This document shows, piece by piece, positions 25,039 to 34,877 of a DNA stretch of 64,000 nucleotides. The stretch comes from Spongiactinospora rosea (GTDB taxonomy: Bacteria > Actinomycetota > Actinomycetes > Streptosporangiales > Streptosporangiaceae). The stretch's first letter is position 1, and each line of letters opens with the position of its first letter. A model generated the notes under the pieces. The model saw only the letters and a program-made list of their open reading frames with translations, was not told where the DNA came from and did no database searches. Both the position numbers and the translations under genes were made by a program. The stretch spans positions 62,001 to 126,000 of the forward strand of contig NZ_QMEY01000006.1 in assembly GCF_003315795.1 (NCBI RefSeq). The letters run 5' to 3'.

Positions 25039-25740
25039 TCAACTCCCGCCGGGCAGGGCGGCGGCGATGCCGTCGAGGAGGTAGCCCAGGCCGCGTTCGA
25101 AGGAGGCGTCCCAGTCGGTGGCGGCCGGATGGCCCTGCCCGGCCAGTACCGGGTAGCGCTCGGCGCGTTCGCGCAGGTGGTCCGCGATGGCCGTATCGGC
25201 GGTCCCGGCGCCCTCGCCGGTGCTCTCTCCGGTGCTCTGCCAGGCCGCCTCCATCATGGCCGAGCCGATCACGAAGTGGGACAGGCCGTAGGCGGCGGCG
25301 GTCAGGGACTGTCCGGCCAGGCCCGCGCGCGCCAGGGTGGCGTGCAGGTATTCGGTGCGTTCCAGCACGTTGGGGCCCATCAGCGGGCGGCCCAGCAGTG
25401 CCGAGGTCCATGGGTGGCGCAGCATCGCGGCCCGCCACTCCCCCATCAGCGCCCGCGTCCGCGCCCGCCATCCACCGGCGTCCCCCTCCGGCAGCCGCGC
25501 CTCGCCGAACACCGCGTCCAGCGCGAGGTCCAGCACGTCGTCCTTGGTGGTGACGTGCCAGTACAGAGTGGTGGAGCCGGTGCCCAGCCGCTCGGCCAGC
25601 CGGCGCATCGTCAGCCCGGCGACCCCTTCGGCGTCCAGCAGCGCCACCGCCTCGGCGACGATCCGCTCCCGCGTCATCGGCGCCTCACGCACCGGCCGCT
25701 CCGGCCGCAGCCACACCCCGCCCGCCTCACGCTTGACCAT
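25039..25740 (-). CDS. TetR-family regulator with TetR_C_1-type C-domain
   Basis: 233 residues. HTH: TRERIVAEAVALLDAEGVAGLTMRRLAERLGTGSTTLYWHVTTKDDVLDLALDAVFGEA. The C-terminal ligand-binding domain (WRARTRALMGEWRAAMLRHPWTSALLGRPLMGPNVLERTEYLHATLARAGL) resembles the tetracycline-repressor C-terminal class. A 35-residue N-terminal extension is basic. ATG 25740 (MVKREAGG) was chosen. It may be cotranscribed with the downstream MerR gene, giving two drug-type regulators in tandem without an adjacent pump. Confidence 0.88.
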   Translation of the reverse strand: MVKREAGGVWLRPERPVREAPMTRERIVAEAVALLDAEGVAGLTMRRLAERLGTGSTTLYWHVTTKDDVLDLALDAVFGEARLPEGDAGGWRARTRALMGEWRAAMLRHPWTSALLGRPLMGPNVLERTEYLHATLARAGLAGQSLTAAAYGLSHFVIGSAMMEAAWQSTGESTGEGAGTADTAIADHLRERAERYPVLAGQGHPAATDWDASFERGLGYLLDGIAAALPGGS

Positions 25741-26181
25741 GCCCGCCAGCTTAGTTGCGGTGCCATCAACGACCGCGCCACGGCCCCAAGCGGAGATCAT
25801 GGTCCTGTCGATGGGGGCTCGGCGAGCAGTCCGGGACGGTGGAGTACGTCGCCGGGTCGTGGCCGGGGCCGGCGTTCGCGGATTCTGCCGGGGCGGGTCG
25901 AGTTGCTTGAGGCGGTTCGCGGGCACCGGCCGCGTACAGGATGCGGCCGATGGCGTTTTCAGGCGACCCTGTGCTGCCGGGCGAGTGCCTTGGGGGCGAT
26001 CCCCTGGCAGTACGCCTATAGGCCGCCGACGGCTTCGGCGGCGGGGTGTGCGTCGGTCTGCCTGCCGGTGGAGTGCCGCGGATGGATTCGGCCGGCCATT
26101 CCTCTCCCGGCCTCCCTCCGCGTGGGCCGGGCGCTGCCCGGCCGTCCCTGCAGGGGCAGGCTCTCGTGGGACCGTCCGGTC
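25741..26181. other. Intergenic region without recognisable gene
   Basis: About 440 bp between a TetR gene and the F420-type reductase gene. Frames on both strands are open in patches but show no family resemblance, start signal or consistent codon bias. It may contain the TetR promoter near 25745-25800 (minus strand) and possibly decayed coding DNA. I cannot assign a function. Confidence 0.5.
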
Positions 26182-26628
26182 CTACGACGGGCTCGGTTCC
26201 AGTACGAAGACGGGGATCAGGCGGTCGGTCTCCTCCTGGTATTCCGCGTATGTCGGGTACGCGGCGACCGCGCGCTCCCACCACTCGGCCCTCTCGTCCC
26301 CGGTGACCTCACGGGCCGTCATGTCCCGGCAGACGGCGCCGTCCCGGAGTTCCACGTGCGGGTCGGACCTGAGGTTGTAGTACCAGTCCGGATGGCGCGG
26401 GAAGCCGCCCTTGGAGGCCACGGCCGCATAGCGTCCCTCGTGCTCCACGCGCATCAGCGGGATCTTGCGAAGCCTGCCGCTCCGCGCACCGCGCGTCGTG
26501 AGAATGACAACGGGCAGGCCCGTGTCCCAAAGCGTCGTCCCCCGCGTGCCGCCCGAACTCTCGTACAGCTCGACCTGTTCGCGTATCCACCGAGCCGGAC
26601 TCGGCCCATAGTCGCCCTCAAGAGGCAT
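26182..26628 (-). CDS. Deazaflavin (F420)-dependent nitroreductase family protein (Ddn/DUF385)
   Basis: 148 residues. Hallmarks are [72 protein letters not shown], the F420-binding split beta-barrel of the Ddn family. Members reduce or bind via cofactor F420 in actinobacteria; the substrate is not predictable. ATG 26628 ([11 protein letters not shown]) fits the family N-terminus. Confidence 0.9.
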   Translation of the reverse strand: MPLEGDYGPSPARWIREQVELYESSGGTRGTTLWDTGLPVVILTTRGARSGRLRKIPLMRVEHEGRYAAVASKGGFPRHPDWYYNLRSDPHVELRDGAVCRDMTAREVTGDERAEWWERAVAAYPTYAEYQEETDRLIPVFVLEPSPS

Positions 26629-26725
26629 GCCGGCCACCCCGCCGTCGCTTGCGGACCCTGCTGCGCGGTCCAAGCCTCTCATGGGACGCGGCTTCGGTAC
26701 CGCTGATCCGGTCGCCTCGGGGAGG

Positions 26726-27310
26726 TCAGAAACCGGCGTCGCGGCGGCGTGGGACGGGCGCGTCGCTGGAGGCGTCGGCGGGCTCGTCGTGGATGACCTG
26801 GCCGCGGATGACCGTACCGGTCGCGGGGCCGCCGGCGGGCCCGTCGGCCTGCGGGCCTGGCCCGAACGGGGGGCCGAAGGGGCCGCCGCCGAACGGCGAG
26901 GCCCCGCCGGGCAGCGGCCCGCCGAACGGCGAGGACTCCGCCAGCCTGCGCATCCTGCGCTCGAACAGCCGCGCCGCGACCCGGCGCACCAGCGGCCGGG
27001 TGGGCGGCAGGACGCAGGCCAGGCCGACCACGTCGGAGATGAACCCCGGGAGCAGCAGCAGTGTGCCGCCCGCCACCACGATCGCCGCGTCGGACAGCTC
27101 CCGCTCGGGCATCTGCCCGCCGCTCAGCGACTCCTGCAGGGCCCGCCACACCCGGCGGCCCTCCCTGCGCACCAGCCAGGTGCCCACGGCGGCACCGGCC
27201 AGCAGCAGACCGGCCGTGGCCCAGCCGCCGATGACCTGCCCGGCCTGGATCAGCACCAAGACCTCCAGGACCGGGACGGCCAAGAAGGCCAGGAGCATCA
27301 ACAGGCGCAT
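26726..27310 (-). CDS. FxsA-family cytoplasmic membrane protein
   Basis: 194 residues. Three to four membrane helices ([74 protein letters not shown]) carry the FxsA pattern, including the [13 protein letters not shown] motif. The C-terminal ~70 residues are Gly/Pro-rich and disordered. FxsA of E. coli affects phage exclusion when overproduced; the normal role is unknown. ATG 27310 gives the expected N-terminus ([10 protein letters not shown]). Confidence 0.88.
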   Translation of the reverse strand: MRLLMLLAFLAVPVLEVLVLIQAGQVIGGWATAGLLLAGAAVGTWLVRREGRRVWRALQESLSGGQMPERELSDAAIVVAGGTLLLLPGFISDVVGLACVLPPTRPLVRRVAARLFERRMRRLAESSPFGGPLPGGASPFGGGPFGPPFGPGPQADGPAGGPATGTVIRGQVIHDEPADASSDAPVPRRRDAGF

Positions 27311-27529
27311 TTCAACCTCAATCACACGGGCAGGCCGGACGGCGTGGTGGCTACACCATGTCCAACGCCCCAGAACGCCCCGGCGTTCCACCCGGCCTCA
27401 CGATCTCCCACACGCGGGCCCGCAGGATATCGGCAGAGGCGAGCGTGACCGCTCGGTACTCGTACCCGACGCCCGGGCGTCCCACCGACTTCATGGCCCT
27501 GCCCCCGGGACCGCGCGATCCCAGCGGGT

Positions 27530-28561
27530 TCATGGGTCTGTATGAGGGGTCTCCGTCCCTCGTAGCCGCAGGATGTAGGTGGCGGTGAGGGCGACGGTGC
27601 GGTCCTCGTCGTGGGACAGGTTCGACAGGGCCTGGGAGGCGGTGGGGCCGGGGATTTCCGCGAGGGCCTGGGTGAGGCGGGCGCGGGCGGGGGGTCGGGT
27701 GGATTCGCCGGTGAGGCGGTCGATGAGCAGGGTGGCGATGCGGTCCGCTGGGGCGGAGTGGGTGGCCAGCGTGCCCAGGGCGTCGGCGGCGTCGACGTCG
27801 TTCGCCCCCTCGACGATCATGTCGATGAGGGTGCCGATGAGCGCCGAGCCCGCGCCGGTCGCCCCGCGGGCGGCCAGGGCCAGTGCCGCGTGCCTGCGGA
27901 CCACGACGTCGGGGCTGGTGAGGGCGTCGCGCAGCAGTGCGGCCGCCGTGTCGCCGGGCAGTTCGGCGATGGCCTGGACGGCGCGCTTGCGTACCTCGGC
28001 CGCCGGGGCGTGAAGGCCCTTGGCCAGCAGCGCCGCCCCCTCCTCGCCCGAGTGCGCCAGGGCCCAGCGAAGGGCCCCGGCGACGTGCGGGTCGGATTCG
28101 CTCAGTGCCGCCTCGGCCAGTGCGTCCACCGGTACCGCGGCCTCGGCGGCCGACAGGGCCGCGCGCTGCCGCCTGCCCGCGTTCTTGGCGTCCAGGCCCT
28201 GCAGCAGCGCGACGATCGACAACACCTCCTGCCAGCCCGCGGGTTCGGCCGCGCCGATCCGGCGCAGCCGGGTGAGCAGTTCGGTCTCGGCCGTGATGCG
28301 GTCCTGGGCCTGGCGGATGAGGTCATCGACGAGGCGTGCGGGCGCGAAGCCCGGATCGTCCAGGGCGCGCCCGACCTCCCGCAGCGACAGCCCCAGCGAC
28401 CGCAGGCTCTCGATGTGGAAGATCCGCTGGATGTCCTCGCCGGAGTAGTCGCGGTAGCCGGACTCGGTGCGCCCCGTGGGCCGGACCAGGCCGAGCCGGT
28501 CGTAGTGCCGCAGCATGCGGGCGCTGACCCCGGACCGCCGTGCCACATCACCGATCAGCAC
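27530..28561 (-). CDS. MerR-family regulator fused to HEAT repeats
   Basis: 343 residues. Residues 1-70 form a MerR DNA-binding domain (IGDVARRSGVSARMLRHYDRLGLVRPTGRTESGYRDYSGEDIQRI). After the coiled coil (~75-125), the rest is built of HEAT/PBS-lyase-type helical repeats (DPHVAGALRWALAHSGEEGAALL, APAAEVRKRAVQAIAELPGDTAAALLRDAL, SPDVVVRRHAALALAARG). The repeats replace the usual small-molecule domain and suggest the sensor contacts a protein. GTG 28561 has GGAGG about 8-10 nt upstream. It lies 6 bp after another HEAT-repeat gene in the same operon. Confidence 0.87.
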   Translation of the reverse strand: MLIGDVARRSGVSARMLRHYDRLGLVRPTGRTESGYRDYSGEDIQRIFHIESLRSLGLSLREVGRALDDPGFAPARLVDDLIRQAQDRITAETELLTRLRRIGAAEPAGWQEVLSIVALLQGLDAKNAGRRQRAALSAAEAAVPVDALAEAALSESDPHVAGALRWALAHSGEEGAALLAKGLHAPAAEVRKRAVQAIAELPGDTAAALLRDALTSPDVVVRRHAALALAARGATGAGSALIGTLIDMIVEGANDVDAADALGTLATHSAPADRIATLLIDRLTGESTRPPARARLTQALAEIPGPTASQALSNLSHDEDRTVALTATYILRLRGTETPHTDP

Positions 28562-28567
28562 TGCCCA

Positions 28568-29233
28568 TCACTCCTCCTTGCCGCCGCCCAGGGCGACGAC
28601 GCGTTTGGCCTCCTCGATCGCGAACTCGAATCCGGCGTCGGGGTCCTCCAGCAGCCGCTGCGTGGCGATCGCGTGCCCGCGTACGCGAGGGTCGGGATCG
28701 GTCGTCGCGGCGCGCAGCAGCGGTATGACCACCGTACCGAGCGCGACCAGCGCCCGGCTGAGGCTCAGCCGCGTCTCACGCTCGCCGCGGCCGAGCCGGG
28801 TGGCCAGCACCTCGGCGAGCTCGGCTTCCTCGCCCTCGGGCACCAGGGCGGCCGCGGTGCGCCAGGCGGTGCGTGCGACCTCCTCGTCGGCGTCGGTCAG
28901 CAGCGCCCGGGTGATCGCCGGCCACGCCCGCCGGTCGCCGATCTTGGACAGGGTGTGCAGCGCCTGACTGCGGGCCTGGGCGCGCTCGGAGCGGAGTTCG
29001 GCGATGAGCCCGGGCACGGTCATGGACGCCGGGTGGCGGGTGAGCGCCCAGGTGAGCATGTCGCGTACGTAGAACTCGGGCTCGGTCGCGCTGCGCCGGA
29101 CGAGTTCGGTGATGAGCCGCGGGTCTGGGTTCGTGCCGGCCGCCAGTGCGGCCCGCAGCCGTGTCGACGGGTCGCCGTCCTGCGCGGCCTGGAAGGCTCG
29201 GACGGGGTCGTTGTCGTGTTCGGGCATGGCCAT
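28568..29233 (-). CDS. HEAT-repeat protein
   Basis: 221 residues consisting almost entirely of HEAT repeats (DPSTRLRAALAAGTNPDPRLITELV, EPEFYVRDMLTWALTRHP, RAQARSQALHTLSKIGDRRAWPAITRALLTDADEEVARTAWRTAAAL, DPDPRVRGHAIATQRLL). No catalytic residues are seen. ATG 29233 has GGAGG at 8 nt; the ATG two codons later is less well spaced. It is the first gene of an operon with the MerR-HEAT regulator. A MerR-type promoter directly precedes it, so the pair is likely an autoregulated unit. A partner or decoy role for the regulator is inference. Confidence 0.82.
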   Translation of the reverse strand: MAMPEHDNDPVRAFQAAQDGDPSTRLRAALAAGTNPDPRLITELVRRSATEPEFYVRDMLTWALTRHPASMTVPGLIAELRSERAQARSQALHTLSKIGDRRAWPAITRALLTDADEEVARTAWRTAAALVPEGEEAELAEVLATRLGRGERETRLSLSRALVALGTVVIPLLRAATTDPDPRVRGHAIATQRLLEDPDAGFEFAIEEAKRVVALGGGKEE

Positions 29234-29254
29234 CGGGACCACCTCCTTGACGAC

Positions 29255-29285
29255 AGTGAAAGGCTTGTCACAGTGTCAAGGTCAA
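29255..29285 (-). promoter_or_regulatory. MerR-type promoter with 19-bp spacer and palindrome
   Basis: On the minus strand, TTGACC (29285-29280), a 19-bp spacer, then TTCACT (29260-29255). A palindrome, CTTG-N-CAC-N-GTG-N-CAAG, sits in the spacer. The over-long spacer with a central dyad is the hallmark of MerR-activated promoters. It drives the HEAT/MerR-HEAT pair, 22 bp upstream of its first start codon. Confidence 0.72.
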
Positions 29286-29301
29286 GCCGATGGCGGCGAG
29301 G

Positions 29302-30048
29302 TCAGCGGGGGCGGCGCAGGCGGCCGGGCAGGCCGGTGACGCCCCAGACGGTGACCCGCCACAGGGCCTCGGCGATGACCGTGCGGCTCATCTTGCTGGA
29401 TCCGGCGGTGCGCTCGACGAAGGTGATCGGCACCTCGCTCACCCGCAGCCCGTGCCGCAGCGTGCGCAGGGTCAGGTCGACCTGGAAGCAGTAGCCCTGC
29501 GACTCCACGTCGTCCAGGCCGATCTTGCGCAGGGTGGCCGCCCGGTAGGCGCGAAATCCGGCGGTGGCGTCGCGGACCGGCACGCCGAGGCTCATCCGGG
29601 TGTAGAGGTTGGCCCCGCGTGACAGGAACTCCCGTGACCAGGGCCAGTTGACGACCTTGCCGCCGGGCACCCAGCGTGAGCCGATGACCAGGTCGGCGCC
29701 GTCGGCCAGGACGTGCAGCAGTTTGGGCAGCTCCTCGGGGCGGTGGGAGCCGTCGGCGTCCATCTCCACCAGCACGTCGAAGCCCTCGGCCAGGCCCCAG
29801 CGGAACCCGGCGATGTAGGCCGCGCCCAGGCCCTCCTTGCGGGGCCGGTGCAGGACGTGGATGTGGGGGTCGGCCGCGGCGAGGTCGTCGGCGACCTGCC
29901 CGGTGCCGTCGGGGCTGGCGTCGTCGGCGACCAGCAGGTGCGCCTCCGGCACGGCCTCGCGCAGCCGCGCGGTGATCATCGGCAGGTTGTCGCGTTCGTT
30001 GTAGGTGGGGACGACGACGAGAACCCTGCCAGGGGACTGCTCCATCAT
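29302..30048 (-). CDS. Polyprenol monophosphomannose synthase (GT2)
   Basis: 248 residues. GT2 motifs are complete: [60 protein letters not shown] (DxD), IGSRWVPGG, and the C-terminal [21 protein letters not shown] segments of dolichyl-phosphate mannose synthases. It makes polyprenyl-phosphate-mannose for glycolipid and protein mannosylation. ATG 30048 overlaps the lnt stop by 4 bp. In Mycobacterium tuberculosis these two functions are fused as Ppm1; here they are separate coupled genes. Confidence 0.95.
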   Translation of the reverse strand: MMEQSPGRVLVVVPTYNERDNLPMITARLREAVPEAHLLVADDASPDGTGQVADDLAAADPHIHVLHRPRKEGLGAAYIAGFRWGLAEGFDVLVEMDADGSHRPEELPKLLHVLADGADLVIGSRWVPGGKVVNWPWSREFLSRGANLYTRMSLGVPVRDATAGFRAYRAATLRKIGLDDVESQGYCFQVDLTLRTLRHGLRVSEVPITFVERTAGSSKMSRTVIAEALWRVTVWGVTGLPGRLRRPR

Positions 30049-31895
30049 CCGCCCTCGTCTCCCATCGGCTCGCTGCTGACCGGGGCGCGCCTGGCGCGCA
30101 GGAGGGCCACGCCGACGGCGCAGGCCCCCAGGAGTATCAATGCCCGCTCCGGACCCGGCCCCACCGTCGTGGCGAGGGTGGATTGCGATCGAATCGGGAC
30201 GGTCACCACCGTCATGTCGGCGACGAGTTCGCCGGTCTTCCAGGCCACCACCCCATCCGGGGTGACATAGGCCGAAATGCCGGTCGTGGCGGCGGTGACC
30301 ACGGCCCGGTTGTGCTCGACGGCGCGCAGCTTGGACATGGCGAGCTGCTGCGGCGGCAGGTTGCTCTGCGCGTAGGTCGCGTTGTTGGTCTGTACGGCCA
30401 GCGGGGTGCCGCCCGCCCTGACGGTGTCGCGCACCACCCGGTCGAAGGCGATTTCGTAGCAGTTGACCGCGCCGATCGTCACCGGCCCCATCCGCAGGTC
30501 GCCGTCGCGGGTGCCGGCCACCGACTGGCGGCCCACCAGCCTGGCCCGCTCGAACAGCGCCAGCACGATCTCCTTGAACGGGGTGAACTCCCCGAACGGG
30601 ACGAGCTGCTGCTTGTCGTAGTAGGCGCCGGGGCCGGTCACCGGGTCCCACACCAGGCTGCGGGTGGCGCGCTCGTGGTCGCCGATCGCCACCACCGCGC
30701 CCACCAGGACGGGAACGCCGATGTCCTTGACGGCGGCGTCGATGGAGGCGCGGGCGGAGGCGTCGCGGTAGGGGTCGATGTCGGTGGAGTTCTCCGGCAG
30801 CACGACCAGGTCGGGGCGGGGCAGGCGGCCCTCGCGCACGGCGCGGGCCATCTTGTGGATCTGCTCGTTGTGGTTGCGCAGCACCACGGCGCGCACATCG
30901 CCCAGTGGGTGCATCCCGCGCCCGGGCACGTTGCCCTGCACGATGCCGATGGTGACCGCCCGGCCCTCATCGGCGGGACGCGGGATCGCGAACGCGCCCA
31001 TGGCGGGCAACGCCAGTACGCCCGCCAGGGGCGGCGCGAGGGCCCGGGCGAGCCCCGCGCGGGCCGGCCGGGCCCGCAGCGCGGCGACGGCCAGCAGCCC
31101 GCCGCACAGCGCCACCACGAAGGTCACCAGCGGCGCCCCGCCGAGGGAGGCGTACCGGGTGAAGGCCGACTCCCCCTGGCTGAAGGCCAGCCGCGACCAG
31201 GGGAACCCGCCGAAGGGGAACACCCCGCGCGCCCACTCCACCGCCACCCACAGGGCGGCCGTCCACAGCGGCCACCATGCCAGCCTGCCCACCAGGGCGA
31301 CGCCCGCGGCGAGCGCGGCGTAGAACAGGCTCTCGATGGCGACCAGGCCGAGCCAGGCGTCCACTCCGACGGTGATGACCCAGGCCATCGACGGCAGCAG
31401 GAACGCCGCCCCGCCCAGGTAGCCCAGCCACAGCGCGCGGCGGGTGCGGCAGCCGCGCGCCGGCAGCGCCAGCAGGGCGACGCCCAGCGGCGCGAGGTAC
31501 CACGCGTCGATCGGGGGAAAGGCCAGGAACAGCAGCACGCCCCCGGCGAGCGCGGCGGCCACCCGGGCGGCGAGCCCCCGCGGCGAAGCGGGCGCCGGCC
31601 CCTCGCCACGCGGCCCTGCCCCGGCGGCACGATCACCACCGGAGCCATCGGCCCCGGCCTGCGGGGTGGCGGCCTTTGCCGGATCCGCGACGTGATCAGG
31701 CCCGGCCGGTGGGGTGGCCGGCTCTGCGGGCTCCGCTGGGTGATCGAGGTCGGCGGTGGCGGTCCGCGGCGACGGGGTGCGGGCGGCGACGGGGGCATCG
31801 CCGGGGCCGGTCGTCCCGGCTCGCGGGGTGGCCGGTGTGGCCGGTCCCTTGGCGTCCGGCGCGGTGGCCGGGACGCCGTCGTTGTCTCGCACCAC
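30045..31895 (-). CDS. lnt: Apolipoprotein N-acyltransferase
   Basis: About 616 residues from GTG 31895. The first ~110 residues are Ala/Pro-rich, disordered and probably cytoplasmic. Then come six or so membrane helices and the nitrilase-like domain with catalytic Glu ([12 protein letters not shown]), Lys ([17 protein letters not shown]) and Cys ([12 protein letters not shown]). A final helix near 590 ends it. It transfers the third acyl chain to lipoproteins at the outer face of the membrane. The start is uncertain: the frame is open to 32069 and no strong Shine-Dalgarno marks any GTG. Confidence 0.92.
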   Translation of the reverse strand: MVRDNDGVPATAPDAKGPATPATPRAGTTGPGDAPVAARTPSPRTATADLDHPAEPAEPATPPAGPDHVADPAKAATPQAGADGSGGDRAAGAGPRGEGPAPASPRGLAARVAAALAGGVLLFLAFPPIDAWYLAPLGVALLALPARGCRTRRALWLGYLGGAAFLLPSMAWVITVGVDAWLGLVAIESLFYAALAAGVALVGRLAWWPLWTAALWVAVEWARGVFPFGGFPWSRLAFSQGESAFTRYASLGGAPLVTFVVALCGGLLAVAALRARPARAGLARALAPPLAGVLALPAMGAFAIPRPADEGRAVTIGIVQGNVPGRGMHPLGDVRAVVLRNHNEQIHKMARAVREGRLPRPDLVVLPENSTDIDPYRDASARASIDAAVKDIGVPVLVGAVVAIGDHERATRSLVWDPVTGPGAYYDKQQLVPFGEFTPFKEIVLALFERARLVGRQSVAGTRDGDLRMGPVTIGAVNCYEIAFDRVVRDTVRAGGTPLAVQTNNATYAQSNLPPQQLAMSKLRAVEHNRAVVTAATTGISAYVTPDGVVAWKTGELVADMTVVTVPIRSQSTLATTVGPGPERALILLGACAVGVALLRARRAPVSSEPMGDEGG

Positions 31896-32452
31896 CGAGG
31901 AAGGTCTCCCTGCGAAGGGCCCGAGGCGAAGACCCGAGCATGCCTGTCCCTGCACGCTACCGCACCGGCGGCACCGGACGGGCTCATCGGAGGCGCCCTT
32001 GACCTGGGCGAGCCGGGCACGGGCAGGCACGCACACAGGGTGATCCCCGCCGGCAGGCGGGTGCCGCAAGGATCACCCGGCGCGTACGTGACCAGGCACG
32101 GAACGGGAAGAGGGCCCGGAAACCCTTCGGACCGGATCCGTCCCGTCGGCGGCGAGCGCGGAATTCCGTTGTCTACTGGGCGTCCGGGCCCGTCCCGGGT
32201 CCAACCCCCCGCCCGGATGGGGTGCCCCGACCCGACGGATCACCGGCCCTGCGCCTGGCTGTACGGACGAAGTCACCCTCCGTCACGGGCGCAGGATCCG
32301 GCGATGTCGAAGACGGCCAACCGGCCAGTCCCGTGCTGGACTGCGCAGCAAACTACCGACCTCAGCTCAGATGTCAACCGTGCCCCGATCAGCGGGAAAG
32401 CCAAGTTTTAGCAGCCTGGACATGTCAAGCCCACCGGGCAACGGCGGCCATG
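31896..32452. other. Intergenic region with a nested hairpin
   Basis: About 560 bp between lnt and the helR-type gene, both on the minus strand. No convincing gene. A structured element at 32038-32078 has outer arms GGGTGATCC and GGATCACCC (9 bp) enclosing an inner CCGCC-GGCA-GGCGG hairpin. It lies ~145 bp upstream of the chosen lnt start and could be part of the lnt leader. No known riboswitch class is recognised. The lnt promoter should be in this region. Confidence 0.45.
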
Positions 32453-34819
32453 TCATCCAAAGGCGGGGCGGTCCGGCAAGGCCGACAGGACCGCCGGAAG
32501 GTCGCCGGTGTGGGCCACGCCGAGCCGCCGGGTGGCGCGCGTCAGCGCGACGTACAGGTCGCTTGCGCCGCGCGGAGACTCGGCCAGGATCGCCGCCGGC
32601 TCGGCGACGATCACGGCGTCGAACTCCAGGCCCTTGGCGTCGGCCACGGTCAGCACCGCGGCGGGCGCGTCCAGGGCGTCCGGGCCGGGACCGGCGACCG
32701 CGCCGTCCACCGCGGCGGTGACGGCCGCGCCGACCTCGGCGGCCAGCGCGGCGGGGGCGAGCACCGCCAGCCGCCCGCCGGATTCGGCGGCCTCGCGTGC
32801 GGCGAGCGCGCCGAGTTCGGTCAGGTCGGCGAGGCGCTGCCGCCACGGCGGGGCGCCGCTCTCGCGTACCGAGCGCGGCGCGTGCAGGCCCGGCCCGATG
32901 AGCGTCAAGACGCCCGCGGCGACCGACATCAGCTCGGCGGGGGTGCGGTAGTTGACGCTCAGCGTCTCCACCCGGTGCCGCCCCTGGGTGTAGGGGGCCA
33001 GCACCTCGTCCCAGGAGGCGGGGCCGGCGCTGGTGCCGGTCTGGGCGATGTCGCCGACCACGGTCATCGCCTTGGCCGGGCAGCGGCGCATCACCGCCCG
33101 CCAGGCCATCGGCGACAGCTCCTGCGCCTCGTCGACGATCACGTAGCCGAACGCCCAGGTGCGGTCGGCGGCGGCCCGCTCGGCGGTGGTCAGGTCGTCG
33201 GTCTCCTCGCGGTGGCGGGCGGCGAGGCGTTCGGCGTCCAGGACGTCGGCCATGCCGGTCAGCTCCAGGACCTCCTTGGCGTAGGCGAGCTCGCGGTCCT
33301 GTTCCTCGCGGCGGGCGGCCTGCGCGGCGGCGCGTTCCTCCTCGGCCATCCAGGCGCTGGCGCGCAGCACGTGCTCGTCGATGTCGCCGAGGAGTTCGGC
33401 GGCCTCATCCAGCAGCGGGACGTCCGATTCGGTCCATTGCCAGCCGTCGCCGGCGCGGGGCGCGGCGCGGGTCAGCAGGGCGCGTTCGGCGGCGGACAGC
33501 AGGCCGCCGGCCGCGGCGTCCAGCCGTTCGGCGGAGGTGTAGAGGCCGATCAGGAGCTGCTGGGGGGTGAGGTAGGGCCACAGCCGGTTCAGGGCGGAGC
33601 GTACGGCGGGCTCGGTGCGCAGTTCTTCGCGCAGGTCGGCCAGTTCCTCATCGTCGATGACGCCCTTGCCGAGCCGTTTGGCCCACTGCCGGGCCAGCGC
33701 GTTGAGCAGGTGGCGGACGAAGACCGCGCGGGCCTGGTTGTGCGGGCGGCGCGAGCGGGCCGCGCGGCTCGCCGCAGCCTCCAGGGTGCGCGGCTCCAGG
33801 GTGAGGGTGTGTGCGCCGAGGTCGATGGAGATGGCCTTGCGGGGCACCCGCTGCCGGTCGGCGACCGCGCGGGCGATCACCTTGGCCAGCCTGGCGTCGC
33901 CTTTGACGGCGGCGACCGCGTCGGGTTCCTTGGCGGTGGCGCGCAGGCCCGGGTACAGCTCGCCGACGGTGGACAGCAGCACGTCGGTCTCGCCCAGTGA
34001 GGGCAGCACCTGCTCGATGTAGCGCAGGAACGTCGGGTTGGGGCCGAGGATCAGCACGCCGCGCCTGGCCAGGCGCTCCCTGTGGGTGTAGAGCAGGTAG
34101 GCGGCGCGGTGCAGGGCGACGACGGTCTTGCCGGTGCCCGGGCCGCCCTGCACGACCAGCACGCCGTCCAGGGCCGAGCGGATCACGCGGTCCTGTTCGG
34201 CCTGGATCGTGGCGACGATGTCGCGCATCCTGCCGGTGCGGGCGGCGGTGATCGAGGCCAGCAGCGCCGCCTCGCCGTTGAGGGTGGCCACGTCGTCGTC
34301 GGTGAGGTTGTCGACGTCGAGCAGGTCGTCGTCGATGCCGACGACCTTGCGGCCGCGGGTCTGCAGGTGCCTGCGGCGGGTGATGCCCATCGGCGCGGCG
34401 GGCGTGGCGCGGTAGAACGGCTGGGCGACGGGGGCGCGCCAGTCGATCAGCAGCCGCCGCCGGCCATCGCCGAGGCCGATCCTGCCGATGTAGAGCGAAC
34501 CCGTGACCTCGCCCTGCTCCTCGCCGGGCACGTCGTCCAGCGCCGGGCTCTCGCCCTCGGCGTGGTCGATCCGGCCGAAGCACAGCGCGTGCTCCACCGC
34601 CCACAGGCGGGCCAGCCGCTCGGCGTACATCGTGGCGAAGGTGTCGCGCTCGGAGCGGTTCTGCATGGTTCCGCCGCCGCCTTGCGCGAGCACGCCGTCG
34701 AGTTGCCGCCGGGTGTGCTCCCGCAGTGCGTCGAGGCGGTCGTACAGCCTGGTGACGTAGGCTTGCTCCTTGGCAAGCTCGCGTTCACGCGCATCGAGAT
34801 GGCGGGTCGGTTGTGACAT
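32453..34819 (-). CDS. HelR/HelD-type RNA polymerase-associated UvrD-like ATPase
   Basis: 788 residues. Coiled-coil N-terminal arm (ARERELAKEQAYVTRLYDRLDALREHTRRQL), an SF1 ATPase with Walker A VVQGGPGTGKTVVALHR near residue 230, VIVDEAQELSP (Walker B), GDIAQTGT, SVNYRTPAELM, and VADAKGLEFDAVIV toward the C-terminus. This is the actinobacterial class of HelD-like proteins that pry RNA polymerase off DNA; some (HelR) protect it from rifampicin. A -10-like AAGTAT lies 5 bp before ATG 34819, so the mRNA may be leaderless. I did not find a rifamycin-associated element upstream. Divergent from a ROK regulator. Confidence 0.9.
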   Translation of the reverse strand: MSQPTRHLDARERELAKEQAYVTRLYDRLDALREHTRRQLDGVLAQGGGGTMQNRSERDTFATMYAERLARLWAVEHALCFGRIDHAEGESPALDDVPGEEQGEVTGSLYIGRIGLGDGRRRLLIDWRAPVAQPFYRATPAAPMGITRRRHLQTRGRKVVGIDDDLLDVDNLTDDDVATLNGEAALLASITAARTGRMRDIVATIQAEQDRVIRSALDGVLVVQGGPGTGKTVVALHRAAYLLYTHRERLARRGVLILGPNPTFLRYIEQVLPSLGETDVLLSTVGELYPGLRATAKEPDAVAAVKGDARLAKVIARAVADRQRVPRKAISIDLGAHTLTLEPRTLEAAASRAARSRRPHNQARAVFVRHLLNALARQWAKRLGKGVIDDEELADLREELRTEPAVRSALNRLWPYLTPQQLLIGLYTSAERLDAAAGGLLSAAERALLTRAAPRAGDGWQWTESDVPLLDEAAELLGDIDEHVLRASAWMAEEERAAAQAARREEQDRELAYAKEVLELTGMADVLDAERLAARHREETDDLTTAERAAADRTWAFGYVIVDEAQELSPMAWRAVMRRCPAKAMTVVGDIAQTGTSAGPASWDEVLAPYTQGRHRVETLSVNYRTPAELMSVAAGVLTLIGPGLHAPRSVRESGAPPWRQRLADLTELGALAAREAAESGGRLAVLAPAALAAEVGAAVTAAVDGAVAGPGPDALDAPAAVLTVADAKGLEFDAVIVAEPAAILAESPRGASDLYVALTRATRRLGVAHTGDLPAVLSALPDRPAFG

Positions 34820-34877
34820 CCCCAATACTTTCTCACGGTGGGCAGGCGCCGGCGTCCGGCCTACGGCAGGTGACCGG

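Noticed and set aside
25741..26181. Decayed transposase in the gap before the F420-type reductase
   Set aside because: Fragments of open frame exist, but no recognisable transposase motif or terminal repeat supports it.
32222..34000. Long open frame antisense to the helR-type gene (and similar long Gly/Arg-rich frames opposite narH, lnt, purB and the RND gene)
   Set aside because: High GC removes stop codons on both strands; these frames have no family resemblance, and the opposite frame encodes clear conserved domains.
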